Assembly (NCBI GenBank): GCA_903847975.1
Contig: CAINFC010000101.1
Coordinates: 1 to 64,000 of the forward strand
Length of the DNA stretch: 64,000 bases
Direction: 5' to 3'
From: an uncultured Acidobacteriota bacterium
GTDB lineage: Bacteria > Acidobacteriota > UBA6911 > CAINFC01
The first letter of the stretch is position 1. The number at the start of each line of letters is the position of its first letter. A model generated the notes under the pieces. The model saw only the letters and a program-made list of their open reading frames with translations. It had not been told where the DNA came from and made no database searches. A program made the translations under genes and the position numbers. Below are positions 29,011-38,017 of the stretch, one piece after another.

Positions 29011-30226
29011 CTATCTGCGGCCAGGTCCGGGATTGCGGGGCATTTCCGCGGACGGGGGGATTTCCCCATGAAACATCCGGGTAATCTCCCCGGCCAGCCG
29101 CAAATACCAGTCGCTGGGCAGATCCCGCCCGTCGGCATCCAGGGTGAGCCAATAGCCCTGGTCGGGGGCATCCTTGCGGTGCGCCGCCAGATTGAACATC
29201 GCCGTGCTTTCATTCACTTCGTCGAACATGGCAATCTTTAGCGCTACGGCGCCCGCTGGTTTGGCATTGTACGCCTGACGCCAGAGGAACTCGCCTCCGT
29301 TTCTCGGAATGGAATCCTTCTGCGACTCCCGCTTCAGGTTATGCCAGGAGAACCCCGGAAAAGGACCGGCATGTACATGATTCCGTTCTCGGCGGTCCAA
29401 GCCAGGTCGGGGCTGAGCATATCGGTTTTCCACTGGTCGGCGGCGCCATCATTGCGATACCGACCGATGGTCCAGGGCTGAATGACGTCCATGTTCCGGT
29501 AGGCCTCTGTCCAGCCGGGATCGGTCTGCGCGTCATTGCTGAGGGTTCGCCAGCGGGAGGGAGTACCGCCCATATAAAATACCCGGCAATTCTCGGGGGC
29601 CGTGGTTTTGAACCACTCGATGATCTGTCGGGCAGTCCGGGGATCGCGCGGTACGCGGCGCTCCTCCTGCAGGCCCATGCCCCAGACGGACAGAACCGGC
29701 TTCCCCTGGTGGTGCAGGTAATTCGGATGAGATGTCACCTTTAAGTCGTTGACCAGGTACTGCCAATCCTCCTGCAGAGTCTGAAAGAATGTCTCGGCAT
29801 TGCCACCGGTAATGACATATTCGATGGCAAAGGCCCGCCCGTATTTTTCCGCGCCCGCCATGGCATTCTTCAACACCACATCGCCGCCCTCCCTCTTGAT
29901 GCGAATGCTCCCCACAAAGCGCTGGATCAGAACGCCGTCCAGCCCGTAATCCTTCATCCACTGGAAATGTCGAAGGACCGTTTTCCGGTTGTTCGCGGAG
30001 AAAAAGCAGGCCTGCTTGCCGCCGAGGGTCATCTGGGGGACCGGGTAAAGTTCATCCGGCTCCAGCTCGCTCAGGTCGGGGTACATGTCAAAAGTACTTT
30101 CCCCTTTAAGGTCGAGGGATCGACCGCCGGCTGAGCGCAAACGGGGGAGCTTACAAAACGAAGAGCCAGCAAAATCCAGGCGGATGCCCAAAGAATATTC
30201 CTTGTGTGGGAGGGACGGTATCGCAT
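29011..30226 (-). pseudogene. Broken GH99/GH71-like glycoside hydrolase gene
   Basis: ATG 30226 with GGAGG upstream opens a normal signal peptide (MRYRPSHTRNILWASAWILL, then VCAQPAVDPSTLKGKV). Immediately afterwards, near 30100, the expected first barrel strands are missing and the frame changes to STFDMYPDLSELEPDELYP. That frame continues (QWMKDYGLDGVLIQRF, WGMGLQEERRVP, FYMGGTPSRWRT) until about 29345. There the frame shifts a second time to PGFSWHNLKRESQKDS, ending with IAMFDEVNESTAMFNL and a stop at 29011. An internal deletion plus a frameshift mean the enzyme cannot be made. The intact relative would be a secreted endo-acting or xylosidase/arabinosidase-like hydrolase. Confidence 0.75.
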
Positions 30227-30289
30227 TAAAGCCTCCAGGGTTTTTCAAAATCGAATCTTGGATTTAGGATCGACACATGTGAGATCAAG

Positions 30290-30415
30290 AATATGCCGCA
30301 CGGACAGCTAAAACCTATACATCCAAACGGCGGGGAAAGGTAGTCAAAACCTATGTAGGGAACGATGCGTAACAGTATGTAACCGCCGTGCCGCCTCCGG
30401 TGACGCGGCGCTTCC
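30290..30415 (+). pseudogene. Remnant of a small conserved Lys/Arg-rich ORF
   Basis: The plus frame reads KTYTSKRRGKVVKTYVGNDA, then a TAA, then QYVTAV. The RRGKVVKTYVG pattern resembles a short, widely scattered bacterial ORF type often seen near mobile DNA (recalled family pattern, not searched). With a stop in the middle and no start it is not functional. The rest of the 30227-30594 gap holds only the upstream region of receptor 4. Confidence 0.4.
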
Positions 30416-30594
30416 GGGGGGGGGTCGAGAAAAGATGATTTTACGTTTTGTTCCGCCGTCCCCTGCCATCAATGGCCGGACTGCAATCTTGCCGTCCCTT
30501 CGGGACTCCTTGCCCCGGAGGAACGATTTTTCCGGTTTCCGGTATTCGGCCCCGAGCCGCCCAAGCCAAGGAAGGAATCGGATAAAATAGAAGC

Positions 30595-33192
30595 ATGAAA
30601 AAGAATTATCTGATCCCCCTTTTTGCAATGGTGTTGATCGCCCTGCCGTCCTCTGTCACCCGAGCCGCCGACCAGGCCCGGATACAAGGAACGGTGCGCG
30701 ATGCCTCCGGAGCCATCATTCCCGGTGCTGCGGTTACGGCCCGCCAAAAAGAAACAGGCTTTTCACGGAGCGCTACCTCGGATGACGAAGGATATTTCAT
30801 TCTCCATTCTCTCCCTACGGGAACGTACGACGTTACAGCGGAAAACCGCGGTTTTGCCGGCCAGACCCAAGCCGGAATACAGCTGGTTCTCGGGCAGCAG
30901 CTCACCCTCCCTTTCGTTCTGCAGATAGCTGCCGTCTCCAGTTCCGTCGAGGTTCAGGCCAGCACGCTCGAGGTCTCGCTGAACCAGTCGCAAATCGGCG
31001 GCAATGTAACGCCTCAGGTGGTAACCTCCATGCCGCTGGACGGCCGCAATTTTGTGGACCTCGCTTCGCTGGTGCCCGGGGTGACGGTCGCCGGGAGCGG
31101 TCCGACCAGTTCGGGAATTCCGGTATCCGGAGGACAGCAGCTGCGCAGCAAAAACCTGGTCATGGACGGGGCCAGTGAGAAGGAGGATTATGGAGGAGGA
31201 TTCCGGGGCAATTATTCCCTGGAAGCGGTCCGCGAATTCCAGGTGATTACCAACCGCTTCAGCCCGGAATTCGGCCGGTCCAGTGGCGGGATTATCAATG
31301 TAATTACCAAATCCGGAACCAATGACCTGCACGGGAGCCTGTACGGCTTTTTCCGCACGGACAACCTGGATGCCCGAAATCCGGTTGCGGTTAGGAAGCC
31401 GCCCTTTCACCGCTACCAGTACGGGGCCTCCGCCGGCGGCCCTCTGGTCAAGGACCGCACGCATTTCTTCGGCTCCTATGAGCGACAGGACCTGGACTCT
31501 CCCCGTATCGTGGTTACTCCCGTTTTCAAGGATAACGTTCCCGGCCCGCGCCAGGGGAATCTGGCGCTCGTCAAGATCGATCACCAGTACCTGTCCAGTC
31601 AAAGGCTTTCGGTTCGCTACAACCTGGGGAACTCCGATGAAAAGAATCTCTTTGTCGGCGAGACCGTGCTTCCCTCCGCCGGAGTCAGCTCGAAGAATCA
31701 CACCCAGTCGGTGGTGGCCAACAACCTCTACTCCATTTCCCCTACCCGGCTCAACGAGACTACGGTTCAGTTTGCCCGGTCAAGCCGGATCTACACCCCC
31801 AACGATCCGGTCGGGCCCATGCTGATGCGGCCCAGCTGGATTTCCGGCCGGATGGCCATTGCGGCTTTGACCAGTCGCCGGGAGGACCGGGTCCAGGTGG
31901 TCGATAATTTTTCCTGGTTCCGAGGAAAGCATAGCGTCAAGTTCGGCGCGGACATCAATTTTGTGAAAGTGGACGGGACGACGGACTACAACTTCGGAGG
32001 AACGTATATGTGGGTTTCGGATGTTCCCTCCGCTCCCCCGTTCTCCTATACGCAGAATATGGGCGATCCCCGGGTTGTGGTCGACAACTCCGTGCTGGCC
32101 TTTTATTTCCTGGATGACTGGCGGGTCAACAAAAGGCTGACCTTTAATCTGGGCGTTCGCTGGGATGGCGAGACCAACGCCGGCGGGTCCAGCCACGACT
32201 GGAACAACTTCGCCCCCCGGGTCGGATTTGCCTGGGATTTTCTGGGTGACGGCAAAGGCGCGATCCGGGGCGGATTCGGCATGTTCTATGACCAGGTTTC
32301 CCTGATCGCCACCAATGATGCCGAGCTGTACAACGGCAGCCGGATTACCGGGATTCGGATCAGCAATCCCAACTACCCGGATCCGTTTTCCGGAAAAACG
32401 CCCGTGCCGGTCATTCCCCAGAAGCGGCTGCTGGATCCCGACCTGCGCGCTCCCTACAGCCATCAGAGCAGCATCGGGCTGGAGCGGGAGATTGCCGATC
32501 GATGGGTCCTGATGGCGGACTACGTCTTCGTTCGCGGAGCCGGCCTGCTACGCACCCGCAACCTGAATCCTCTGGTCGGAGGCAAGCGCCCCAATCCGGC
32601 ATTTGCCGATATCCGCAACGTCGAAAACTCCGGCAATTCCTTCTACCACGGTCTGCTTATGGGCGTTCGCAAGCCGATGAACCGCTATTTTGAGGTGATG
32701 GCATCCTATACCCTGTCGCGGGCTCAGGACGAAAACCAGGATTACAACACGTTGCCGCAAAACAATTTCAACCTGCGATCCGACCGGGGCTACAACCTTA
32801 CCAATGCCCGGCACAATTTTGTCGCCAACGCGCTGGTGAGATTGCCCGGCGGTTTCGATTTCAGCACCATCACTGCCGTGCGCAGCGGAACCCGCTACAA
32901 TATCACCACCGGGAAAGACGACAATGGAGACGGAAATGTCTACGATCGGCCCTCCGGCTATCCACGGAACAGCGGAATCGGTCCCGGATTTGTTACGGTG
33001 AACGTCCGCCTGAACAAGCGGCTGAAGGTCGGAGAGCGATGTTCCCTGGAGGGCATTCTGGAAACCTTCAACCTGTTCAACCGGGCCAATTACGCTCCGC
33101 CCGAAGGGAATATGTCCTCCACCAACTATGGCCGCAGTCTCTCGGCCTCCGATCCGCGGCAGCTGCAGCTGGCCTTTCGGTTTAACTTTTAA
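30595..33192 (+). CDS. TonB-dependent receptor, Oar-like (receptor 4)
   Basis: An 865-residue receptor, the shortest of the four. The signal peptide (MKKNYLIPLFAMVLIALPSS) is followed by a carboxypeptidase regulatory-like domain (about 28-110: GTVRDASGAIIPGAAVTARQ), a plug (GGQQLRSKNLVMDGASEKED) and a barrel (GTNDLHGSLYGFFRTDNLDA ... LAFRFNF). The N-terminal start is not supported by a good Shine-Dalgarno, but the signal peptide begins exactly at this ATG. Receptors of this plan transport bulky nutrients across the outer membrane with TonB energy. It is followed by an unrelated minus-strand operon. Confidence 0.92.
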   Translation: MKKNYLIPLFAMVLIALPSSVTRAADQARIQGTVRDASGAIIPGAAVTARQKETGFSRSATSDDEGYFILHSLPTGTYDVTAENRGFAGQTQAGIQLVLGQQLTLPFVLQIAAVSSSVEVQASTLEVSLNQSQIGGNVTPQVVTSMPLDGRNFVDLASLVPGVTVAGSGPTSSGIPVSGGQQLRSKNLVMDGASEKEDYGGGFRGNYSLEAVREFQVITNRFSPEFGRSSGGIINVITKSGTNDLHGSLYGFFRTDNLDARNPVAVRKPPFHRYQYGASAGGPLVKDRTHFFGSYERQDLDSPRIVVTPVFKDNVPGPRQGNLALVKIDHQYLSSQRLSVRYNLGNSDEKNLFVGETVLPSAGVSSKNHTQSVVANNLYSISPTRLNETTVQFARSSRIYTPNDPVGPMLMRPSWISGRMAIAALTSRREDRVQVVDNFSWFRGKHSVKFGADINFVKVDGTTDYNFGGTYMWVSDVPSAPPFSYTQNMGDPRVVVDNSVLAFYFLDDWRVNKRLTFNLGVRWDGETNAGGSSHDWNNFAPRVGFAWDFLGDGKGAIRGGFGMFYDQVSLIATNDAELYNGSRITGIRISNPNYPDPFSGKTPVPVIPQKRLLDPDLRAPYSHQSSIGLEREIADRWVLMADYVFVRGAGLLRTRNLNPLVGGKRPNPAFADIRNVENSGNSFYHGLLMGVRKPMNRYFEVMASYTLSRAQDENQDYNTLPQNNFNLRSDRGYNLTNARHNFVANALVRLPGGFDFSTITAVRSGTRYNITTGKDDNGDGNVYDRPSGYPRNSGIGPGFVTVNVRLNKRLKVGERCSLEGILETFNLFNRANYAPPEGNMSSTNYGRSLSASDPRQLQLAFRFNF

Positions 33193-33217
33193 TTATCCCG
33201 GCCCTGTCGCCTGCCTT

Positions 33218-34018
33218 CTAGGGTTCCGAAGTCGTGACCAGGGAAAAAGGAAAGGGCCTGTTTTTTCCAGGCGTTTCAGCGTCATAAAGCACTGTAATCA
33301 GGCTGCCCGCCGCCGGGGGTTTTTCCACCGGGCCGGCACTTCCCTGTACCAGGGTTCCGCAGAGGACCGGAAACTCGAAAAAGTACTTCATGCCCTGCTT
33401 TTGGCTGCGTCCTGCCACTTTTTCCAGCCGGAGGACCCGGGCCGGCGCCGTCCGCCCATCCTCCAGCAGCTTTTTCTGTTGCCGGATTGCCGCCAGCGGC
33501 AGGAAGCCTCCGGCCAGCAGGACCGCTGAGGCCAGAAAAGGGATCGGTTCCGGCATCACTTCCCATCGGGTTTCCCGGGGAAGGTTGATTTCCGGCCGGC
33601 CGGGAACATAGCGGACCGGGATCCGGTCTCCGGCATGGAGCCTCCGCCACAGGGACAGCGGAACCTGGATGCGCTGTTCCAGGATGAAGGAACCGTTGCC
33701 GAAGCGGTAGGAAATCCAGGTCTTCTTTCCCTTGTCGCCAGCCCGCCACAGCCTCTGCACCACGCCTTCCGCGACGGCTCCTTCGGCTTCCAGCAGGCGC
33801 GCTTCCTCGGCCTGGCGTACCCGCATCCACCCGAGAAAAGATCCGAGGATCGGAGATCCCAGGAGGAGGAGGATCGACAGCAGGAGGAGGCCGCGGCCGG
33901 CGGCCGTCAGCCGGACCGGGCGCGGCCGGGATCGATGCAGTCCGCCGGGCGGCGTCCAGTGGCGCCCCATCTCAACCAGTTCCTTTTCCGAAATCATCTC
34001 GCTTCTCTCCGTCCTCAT
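33218..34018 (-). CDS. DUF3592-type membrane protein
   Basis: A 266-residue protein with two hydrophobic helices (about 40-65 and 160-182). Between and after them are two similar beta-rich segments: EGVVQRLWRAGDKGKKTWISYRF ... GDRIPVRYVPGRPEINLP, then APARVLRLEKVAG ... GSLITVLYDAETPGKNRPFP. This duplicated DUF3592 pattern (G-x-I-x-V-x-Y-x-P-x-x-P) is typical of small uncharacterised envelope proteins. The start overlaps the stop of the upstream ribbon-helix-helix gene by four bases (ATGA), so it is part of that operon. An alternative ATG lies seven codons in. Confidence 0.72.
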   Translation of the reverse strand: MRTERSEMISEKELVEMGRHWTPPGGLHRSRPRPVRLTAAGRGLLLLSILLLLGSPILGSFLGWMRVRQAEEARLLEAEGAVAEGVVQRLWRAGDKGKKTWISYRFGNGSFILEQRIQVPLSLWRRLHAGDRIPVRYVPGRPEINLPRETRWEVMPEPIPFLASAVLLAGGFLPLAAIRQQKKLLEDGRTAPARVLRLEKVAGRSQKQGMKYFFEFPVLCGTLVQGSAGPVEKPPAAGSLITVLYDAETPGKNRPFPFSLVTTSEP

Positions 34019-34212
34019 TTTTTCAGGGAAGGTTCATGGCCGGAAGAGGACTGCCCTTCCGGCACGCCAAGCCGGCCGTTTTCGCGCAGCGCCTTGCGCA
34101 GCAGGAATTCGATCTGGGCATTCAGGCTGCGCAGTTCGGCATCCGCCCAGCGCTGCAGGGCTTCATGGGTCGTCGGATCGAGCCGCAGGAGAAACGGTTT
34201 TCGCTCAGGCAT
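34015..34212 (-). CDS. Ribbon-helix-helix (Arc/MetJ-type) DNA-binding protein
   Basis: A 65-residue protein. Residues 4-45 (KPFLLRLDPTTHEALQRWAD, then LRSLNAQIEFLLRKAL) match the Arc-type ribbon-helix-helix fold: one beta-strand and two helices with a conserved hydrophobic pattern. The remaining 20 residues are a polar tail. It is encoded 25 bases after the SPFH gene and overlaps the DUF3592 gene by four bases. A small Arc-like protein in this position may autoregulate the operon. No toxin gene is apparent, so antitoxin status is not claimed. Confidence 0.75.
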   Translation of the reverse strand: MPERKPFLLRLDPTTHEALQRWADAELRSLNAQIEFLLRKALRENGRLGVPEGQSSSGHEPSLKK

Positions 34213-34237
34213 ACTCGTTCAGGGAAACGGACCTGGG

Positions 34238-35107
34238 TTATTGATACAGCGTTCCGGTATTGACCACCGGCTGGGCATCGCGGTCGCTGCAAAGAACGAC
34301 CAGCAGGTTGCTGACCATGGTGGCTTTGCGCTCTTCGTCCAGCTGCACGACCTGCTTGCGGCTGAGCTGATCCAAGGCCATCTCCACCATGCCGACCGCG
34401 CCCTCGACGATCTTCTGCCGGGCGGCAATCACCGCGCTGGCCTGCTGGCGGCGAAGCATGGCGCCGGCGATTTCCGGGGCGTAGGCCAGGTGGCTGATGC
34501 GCGCCTCGATCACCTCCACCCCCGCCTTGGTCAGCCGGTCCTGGATCTCCTGCTGCAGCCGGTGGGCGATCTCGCCGGCGGACATGCGCAGGGAGATCTG
34601 TCCCTCCTGGTGAGCGTCATAGGGATAAGAGGTGGCCAGGTTCCGAAGCGCGGATTCGCTCTGCACGTGCACGAAATGCTCGTAGTCATGGACTTCAAAG
34701 GCAGCTTCTGCCGTTTCCACCACCCGCCAGACCACCACCGCGGCGATCTCGATCGGATTTCCCTCGAAGTCGTTGACTTTCAGCTTGTTGCTTTCGAAAT
34801 TCCGCACCCGCAAAGAGAGCTTGCGGCGGTTGGTGAGGGGATTGACCCACCAGAACCCCTGCTCCTTCAGCGACCCCTTGTAGCGGCCGAACAGCTGGAC
34901 CACCTGGGCTTCGTTGGGATTGACCACAGTCAACCCCAGCAGGCAGACGGCGGTCAGAATCAGAATCACAATGGAGGCGATCGCCAGGGGAACCTCCCGT
35001 TCCTTTACCGCGGAGATAAGCATCCAGATTGTGGACCCGAAGACAACGACAAGAATCAGCAACATGGCCCACCCGGACCATCCATTCATTTCCTTTTCCC
35101 GTAACAT
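34238..35107 (-). CDS. SPFH/Band 7 domain protein (slipin/stomatin-like)
   Basis: ATG 35107 is preferred over the TTG at 35113 because GGGAGG lies at the right distance. Two N-terminal membrane helices (about 12-32 and 40-60) are followed by the SPFH domain, beginning [20 protein letters not shown]. It continues with [20 protein letters not shown], then [16 protein letters not shown] and the helical [23 protein letters not shown] end. Such proteins oligomerise in membrane microdomains. The product is 289 residues, a normal length. It is the first gene of a three-gene operon with a ribbon-helix-helix protein and a DUF3592 protein. Confidence 0.9.
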   Translation of the reverse strand: MLREKEMNGWSGWAMLLILVVVFGSTIWMLISAVKEREVPLAIASIVILILTAVCLLGLTVVNPNEAQVVQLFGRYKGSLKEQGFWWVNPLTNRRKLSLRVRNFESNKLKVNDFEGNPIEIAAVVVWRVVETAEAAFEVHDYEHFVHVQSESALRNLATSYPYDAHQEGQISLRMSAGEIAHRLQQEIQDRLTKAGVEVIEARISHLAYAPEIAGAMLRRQQASAVIAARQKIVEGAVGMVEMALDQLSRKQVVQLDEERKATMVSNLLVVLCSDRDAQPVVNTGTLYQ

Positions 35108-35170
35108 AATCAAACCTCCCGTTTAATATCCAAGTGATATCACAATGATTTCATTTTGTCAAGAAATATT

Positions 35171-36613
35171 TTAACGGGGGGTCAGAGCAACCGCACCGAG
35201 GGCCAGATCAAAGCCTCGCGAAAGCGGGGATTTGCCCAGGCACTGAAGTCGCAGCCGGTATTTGCGCGGAGACAAGGGATAGGTGCCTATAACCCGCGCG
35301 GCCGGCGAGTAGGCGGCTGCCGAATAAAGCATGCGCGGTGTTCCCTGGGGCTCTCCGTTGAGGTAAACCTGGTAGTTGCCGAATTCCGGGCCCATCGGCA
35401 GAAAGACGGCAAGCTGGTAGGTCCCCTCTTTTTTTACCGTGAACTCCACCTCGAGAAGAGAGCCGGGCCCGTCGGCGGCAAAATAGACGGAATTGCCGCT
35501 CATGCGCGCCTGTCCTGCCTGCTGGCTGAGAACCGAAGCCAGGTTCAGCTCCTGCACATTGTCCAGGGAGTAGTACAGCCGGTCTTCCACGGGGGGCATG
35601 GCGCCGAACGGCTTATGCGGCTCGGTCTGATACCAGAAAGCCACACTGGCATAGTCATCCTGCCTTTCCACGTAACCTCCGGCCACGTTCGAGAAAGGCC
35701 CGGTGTGCTCGAGCTCGAAACGCAGCGATTGCCGGAAAACGATCGGGTCCGGGATGTGCCAGCGATAATAGGTTGTCAGGCAGCCCGCTTCGGCGGACCC
35801 TTCCCAGACGGGCACTCCGTAGTAGGGGCCGTCGAAGCGCCGGAAACCCCAGGCATCGCCCACATAGTCTTCCGTGCCGGTTCCGCGCAGCGAGGGCTCC
35901 GCTTCCCCGTCGATGAAAAAGAAGTCATCCCCTTCGCCGATCCAGGAGCTGGCGTTGGCCCGCACCGAAAGGACCGTGCCGACATAGTGCCCTTTTCCGG
36001 CTGCGTCCAGCACCAGATACCGTCCGGCCTTCAGCGCATTTTCCTGGCGGTATCGGGCGTGAAAGTAGGGCGCGTCGGCGGCCAGGGAATTCCCTTTCTG
36101 CCAGTCGATCTGATAGTAGAGGGAGCGGATGGGCTCTTTCCCGTCGTTGGTGAAGGTGATCCGGGCCGACTTCCGGAAGGGCATCGGCCAGTAGCAGTTG
36201 CGGGCCCGGCCTTCCGAGGTGATGCGCACCGGCATGGAGTTCAGTTCCACATCCATTCCATGGCCGATGGCGAAAAAATCGCCGAGAGGCGCTTCCACCG
36301 AAGGATCGCTCTCACCGTCCCAGTACATGCGGAGGGTGGACCGGCGCGGGTAATTCCGCTCTCCGGCGGCGATGGTGAACCAGATATGGGCAATACGGCC
36401 CGGCCCGGCAGCGTCCAGCAGGGTCACGGTCTGGCCGGGAGCGACCGGAATCCGGTCGTCGTTGGACTTCTGCCAGTCCGCGGCGCTGCTGGAAGCGCGC
36501 TGGGAACGGTAGTCGCGGGCCTGGTCCAGCAGGGAAAGCGGCGCGAGGTCCTGCGCGGATAGGGCGGCGGCAAAGCCGGCCCAAAGAAGAAGGGAGGTCA
36601 GCATTTTGTTCAT
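35171..36613 (-). CDS. Exported DUF2961 (GH172-type) protein
   Basis: The 480-residue product has AAGGAGAG upstream of ATG 36613 and a signal peptide ending near ALSAQ. The DUF2961 core is clear: GPGRIAHIWFTIA, LRMYWDGESDPSVEAPLGDFF, NCYWPMPFRKSARI, GTGTEDYVGDAWGF and FELEHTGPFSN. Members of this family were reassigned to glycoside hydrolase family 172 (fructan or arabinan-type exo-enzymes). The invariant Glu residues in DGESDPS and GTEDY are present and may be catalytic. A C-terminal galactose-binding-like domain is likely (TYQLAVFLPMGPEFGNYQVYLNG, shown in part by its start). Exact substrate unknown. Confidence 0.85.
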   Translation of the reverse strand: MNKMLTSLLLWAGFAAALSAQDLAPLSLLDQARDYRSQRASSSAADWQKSNDDRIPVAPGQTVTLLDAAGPGRIAHIWFTIAAGERNYPRRSTLRMYWDGESDPSVEAPLGDFFAIGHGMDVELNSMPVRITSEGRARNCYWPMPFRKSARITFTNDGKEPIRSLYYQIDWQKGNSLAADAPYFHARYRQENALKAGRYLVLDAAGKGHYVGTVLSVRANASSWIGEGDDFFFIDGEAEPSLRGTGTEDYVGDAWGFRRFDGPYYGVPVWEGSAEAGCLTTYYRWHIPDPIVFRQSLRFELEHTGPFSNVAGGYVERQDDYASVAFWYQTEPHKPFGAMPPVEDRLYYSLDNVQELNLASVLSQQAGQARMSGNSVYFAADGPGSLLEVEFTVKKEGTYQLAVFLPMGPEFGNYQVYLNGEPQGTPRMLYSAAAYSPAARVIGTYPLSPRKYRLRLQCLGKSPLSRGFDLALGAVALTPR

Positions 36614-36856
36614 TTCGGTTCTCTCCTTGATGCAAACATGGTGGGGGTGCAGCCAGAAACAATCACCAGGGCATGCGGCCTGTCGAGGTCGGATTCCATG
36701 GGAAAATTTTAGTGAGCGGCCGCCCGGTTGTCAATCGACCGGTGGGACAGGCAGGCATTTCCCCTCGGCAGGCTCCCGGTTCCCGCTTTCGGGGTATATT
36801 CCATAGATGGATTCCTGCAGCCTTCTGCAGAGGGTCTGTGGGACAGGAGGGCTACT

Positions 36857-37549
36857 ATGAAAAAGAAGCTTTTGTTAGGTTTTTTTCTGGCGTCGGCCGC
36901 CATGCTTTGGACCCGGACACTGCCGGCCCAGAATTTCGTTCGAGCCTCGGGCTACGCTGCCGTCTCGGTCAAGCCGGATCAGCTGAAGCTCACCGTTGGC
37001 GTCATTACCCAGGCAGCGACGGCGCAAAGGTCTTCCGAGGACAATGCGGCGCAGATGGAGAAGGTGCTGGCCAAACTGCAGCAGGTCATCGGCAGCACGG
37101 GGGACATCAAAACCGTGAGCTATTCCGTCGCCCCGGTGTACAAATACAATTCTTCGGATGGAACTTCCACACTCATCGGCTACAAGACGACCAACCTGGC
37201 GGAAATCACCACCTCGGATCTCAGCCTGGGCGGACCCCTGGCGGATGCCGCCACCGCCGCCGGCGCCAATACCGTACAAAGCCTGCGTTTCAGCCTGAAG
37301 GACTCCGAACCGGTCCGCAATGAGGCGCTGCGCCAGGCAGCGCGGCGCGCCCGGGAGCACGCCGAGGCAATGGCTTCCGGACTGGGGATGAGGACCGGAC
37401 AGGTCGTTTCAGCGGAGGAAAGCTCGGCGGTCAAATCGACGGTTAATTCCAGCAACCGCGATACGACAATCGCGGTTTCCACACCGATTGAAACCGGGAT
37501 GATCGAAGTCAGCGCCACGGTGATTGTGGAAATGGCGCTTATTCCCTGA
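36857..37549 (+). CDS. Periplasmic SIMPL (DUF541) domain protein
   Basis: GGAGG precedes ATG 36857, which opens a signal peptide (MKKKLLLGFFLASAAMLW ... LPAQ). The 230-residue product shows the SIMPL pattern: GYAAVSVKPDQLKLTVGV, AQMEKVLAKLQQVIG, KTVSYSVAPVYKYN, IGYKTTNLAEITTSD, then EALRQAARRAREHAEAMASGLG and a terminal beta-strand. Relatives such as E. coli YggE are implicated in limiting oxidative stress, but biochemistry is poor. It is followed 27 bases later by a DUF2177 gene on the same strand, and probably co-transcribed. Confidence 0.88.
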   Translation: MKKKLLLGFFLASAAMLWTRTLPAQNFVRASGYAAVSVKPDQLKLTVGVITQAATAQRSSEDNAAQMEKVLAKLQQVIGSTGDIKTVSYSVAPVYKYNSSDGTSTLIGYKTTNLAEITTSDLSLGGPLADAATAAGANTVQSLRFSLKDSEPVRNEALRQAARRAREHAEAMASGLGMRTGQVVSAEESSAVKSTVNSSNRDTTIAVSTPIETGMIEVSATVIVEMALIP

Positions 37550-37576
37550 GGAGGTCAGGAGAGGTTGGGAGGCTCT

Positions 37577-37999
37577 ATGAATATCGGTATGGCCGGAACG
37601 CTGGCCGTGTATCTTCTGACAGCTACGCTTTTTTTGTGTGTCGATTTTCTGTACCTGAGGTGGTTTGCCAGGGATTTTCTTCAGCAGCAGCTGGGGCCGC
37701 TGCTGAGACCGCAGGTCAACCTGGCGGCCGCACTGGGGGTTTACCTGCTGTTTGCGGCCGGCCTGGTCTTTTTCGCTATCCGACCCGCGATCGCGGAGGA
37801 AAGCGCAGCCCGGGCTCTGCTGTACGGAGCCCTTTTCGGCTTTTTTACCTACGCCACCTACGATCTGACCAACCTGGCGACCCTGAAAGGCTGGCCGACG
37901 GCTGTCGCTCTGGTAGACATTGCCTGGGGAACGGCGCTGAGCGCTGCGGTTTCCTGGATCACCTTTCTGCTCACGAGCCGGTGGATCCTGGGCAGGTAA
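37577..37999 (+). CDS. DUF2177 family membrane protein
   Basis: ATG 37577 is chosen over the in-frame ATG at 37565 because GGGAGG sits eight bases before it. The 140-residue product has four transmembrane helices: about 4-24, 45-67, 76-98 and 107-130. The family pattern is present: DFLYLRWFARDF, FGFFTYATYDLTNLATLKGWP and VDIAWGTALSAAVSW. Function is unknown. Genes of this type often sit beside DUF1848 genes or lipid/isoprenoid genes; here a DUF1848 gene follows 18 bases downstream. Confidence 0.85.
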   Translation: MNIGMAGTLAVYLLTATLFLCVDFLYLRWFARDFLQQQLGPLLRPQVNLAAALGVYLLFAAGLVFFAIRPAIAEESAARALLYGALFGFFTYATYDLTNLATLKGWPTAVALVDIAWGTALSAAVSWITFLLTSRWILGR

Positions 38000-38017
38000 T
38001 CGGCGGGGCTCTCCGCA

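Noticed and set aside
33635-35104. A 489-codon plus-strand frame across the SPFH operon
   Set aside because: It is antisense to three genes linked by overlaps and Shine-Dalgarno sites; no domain was recognised.
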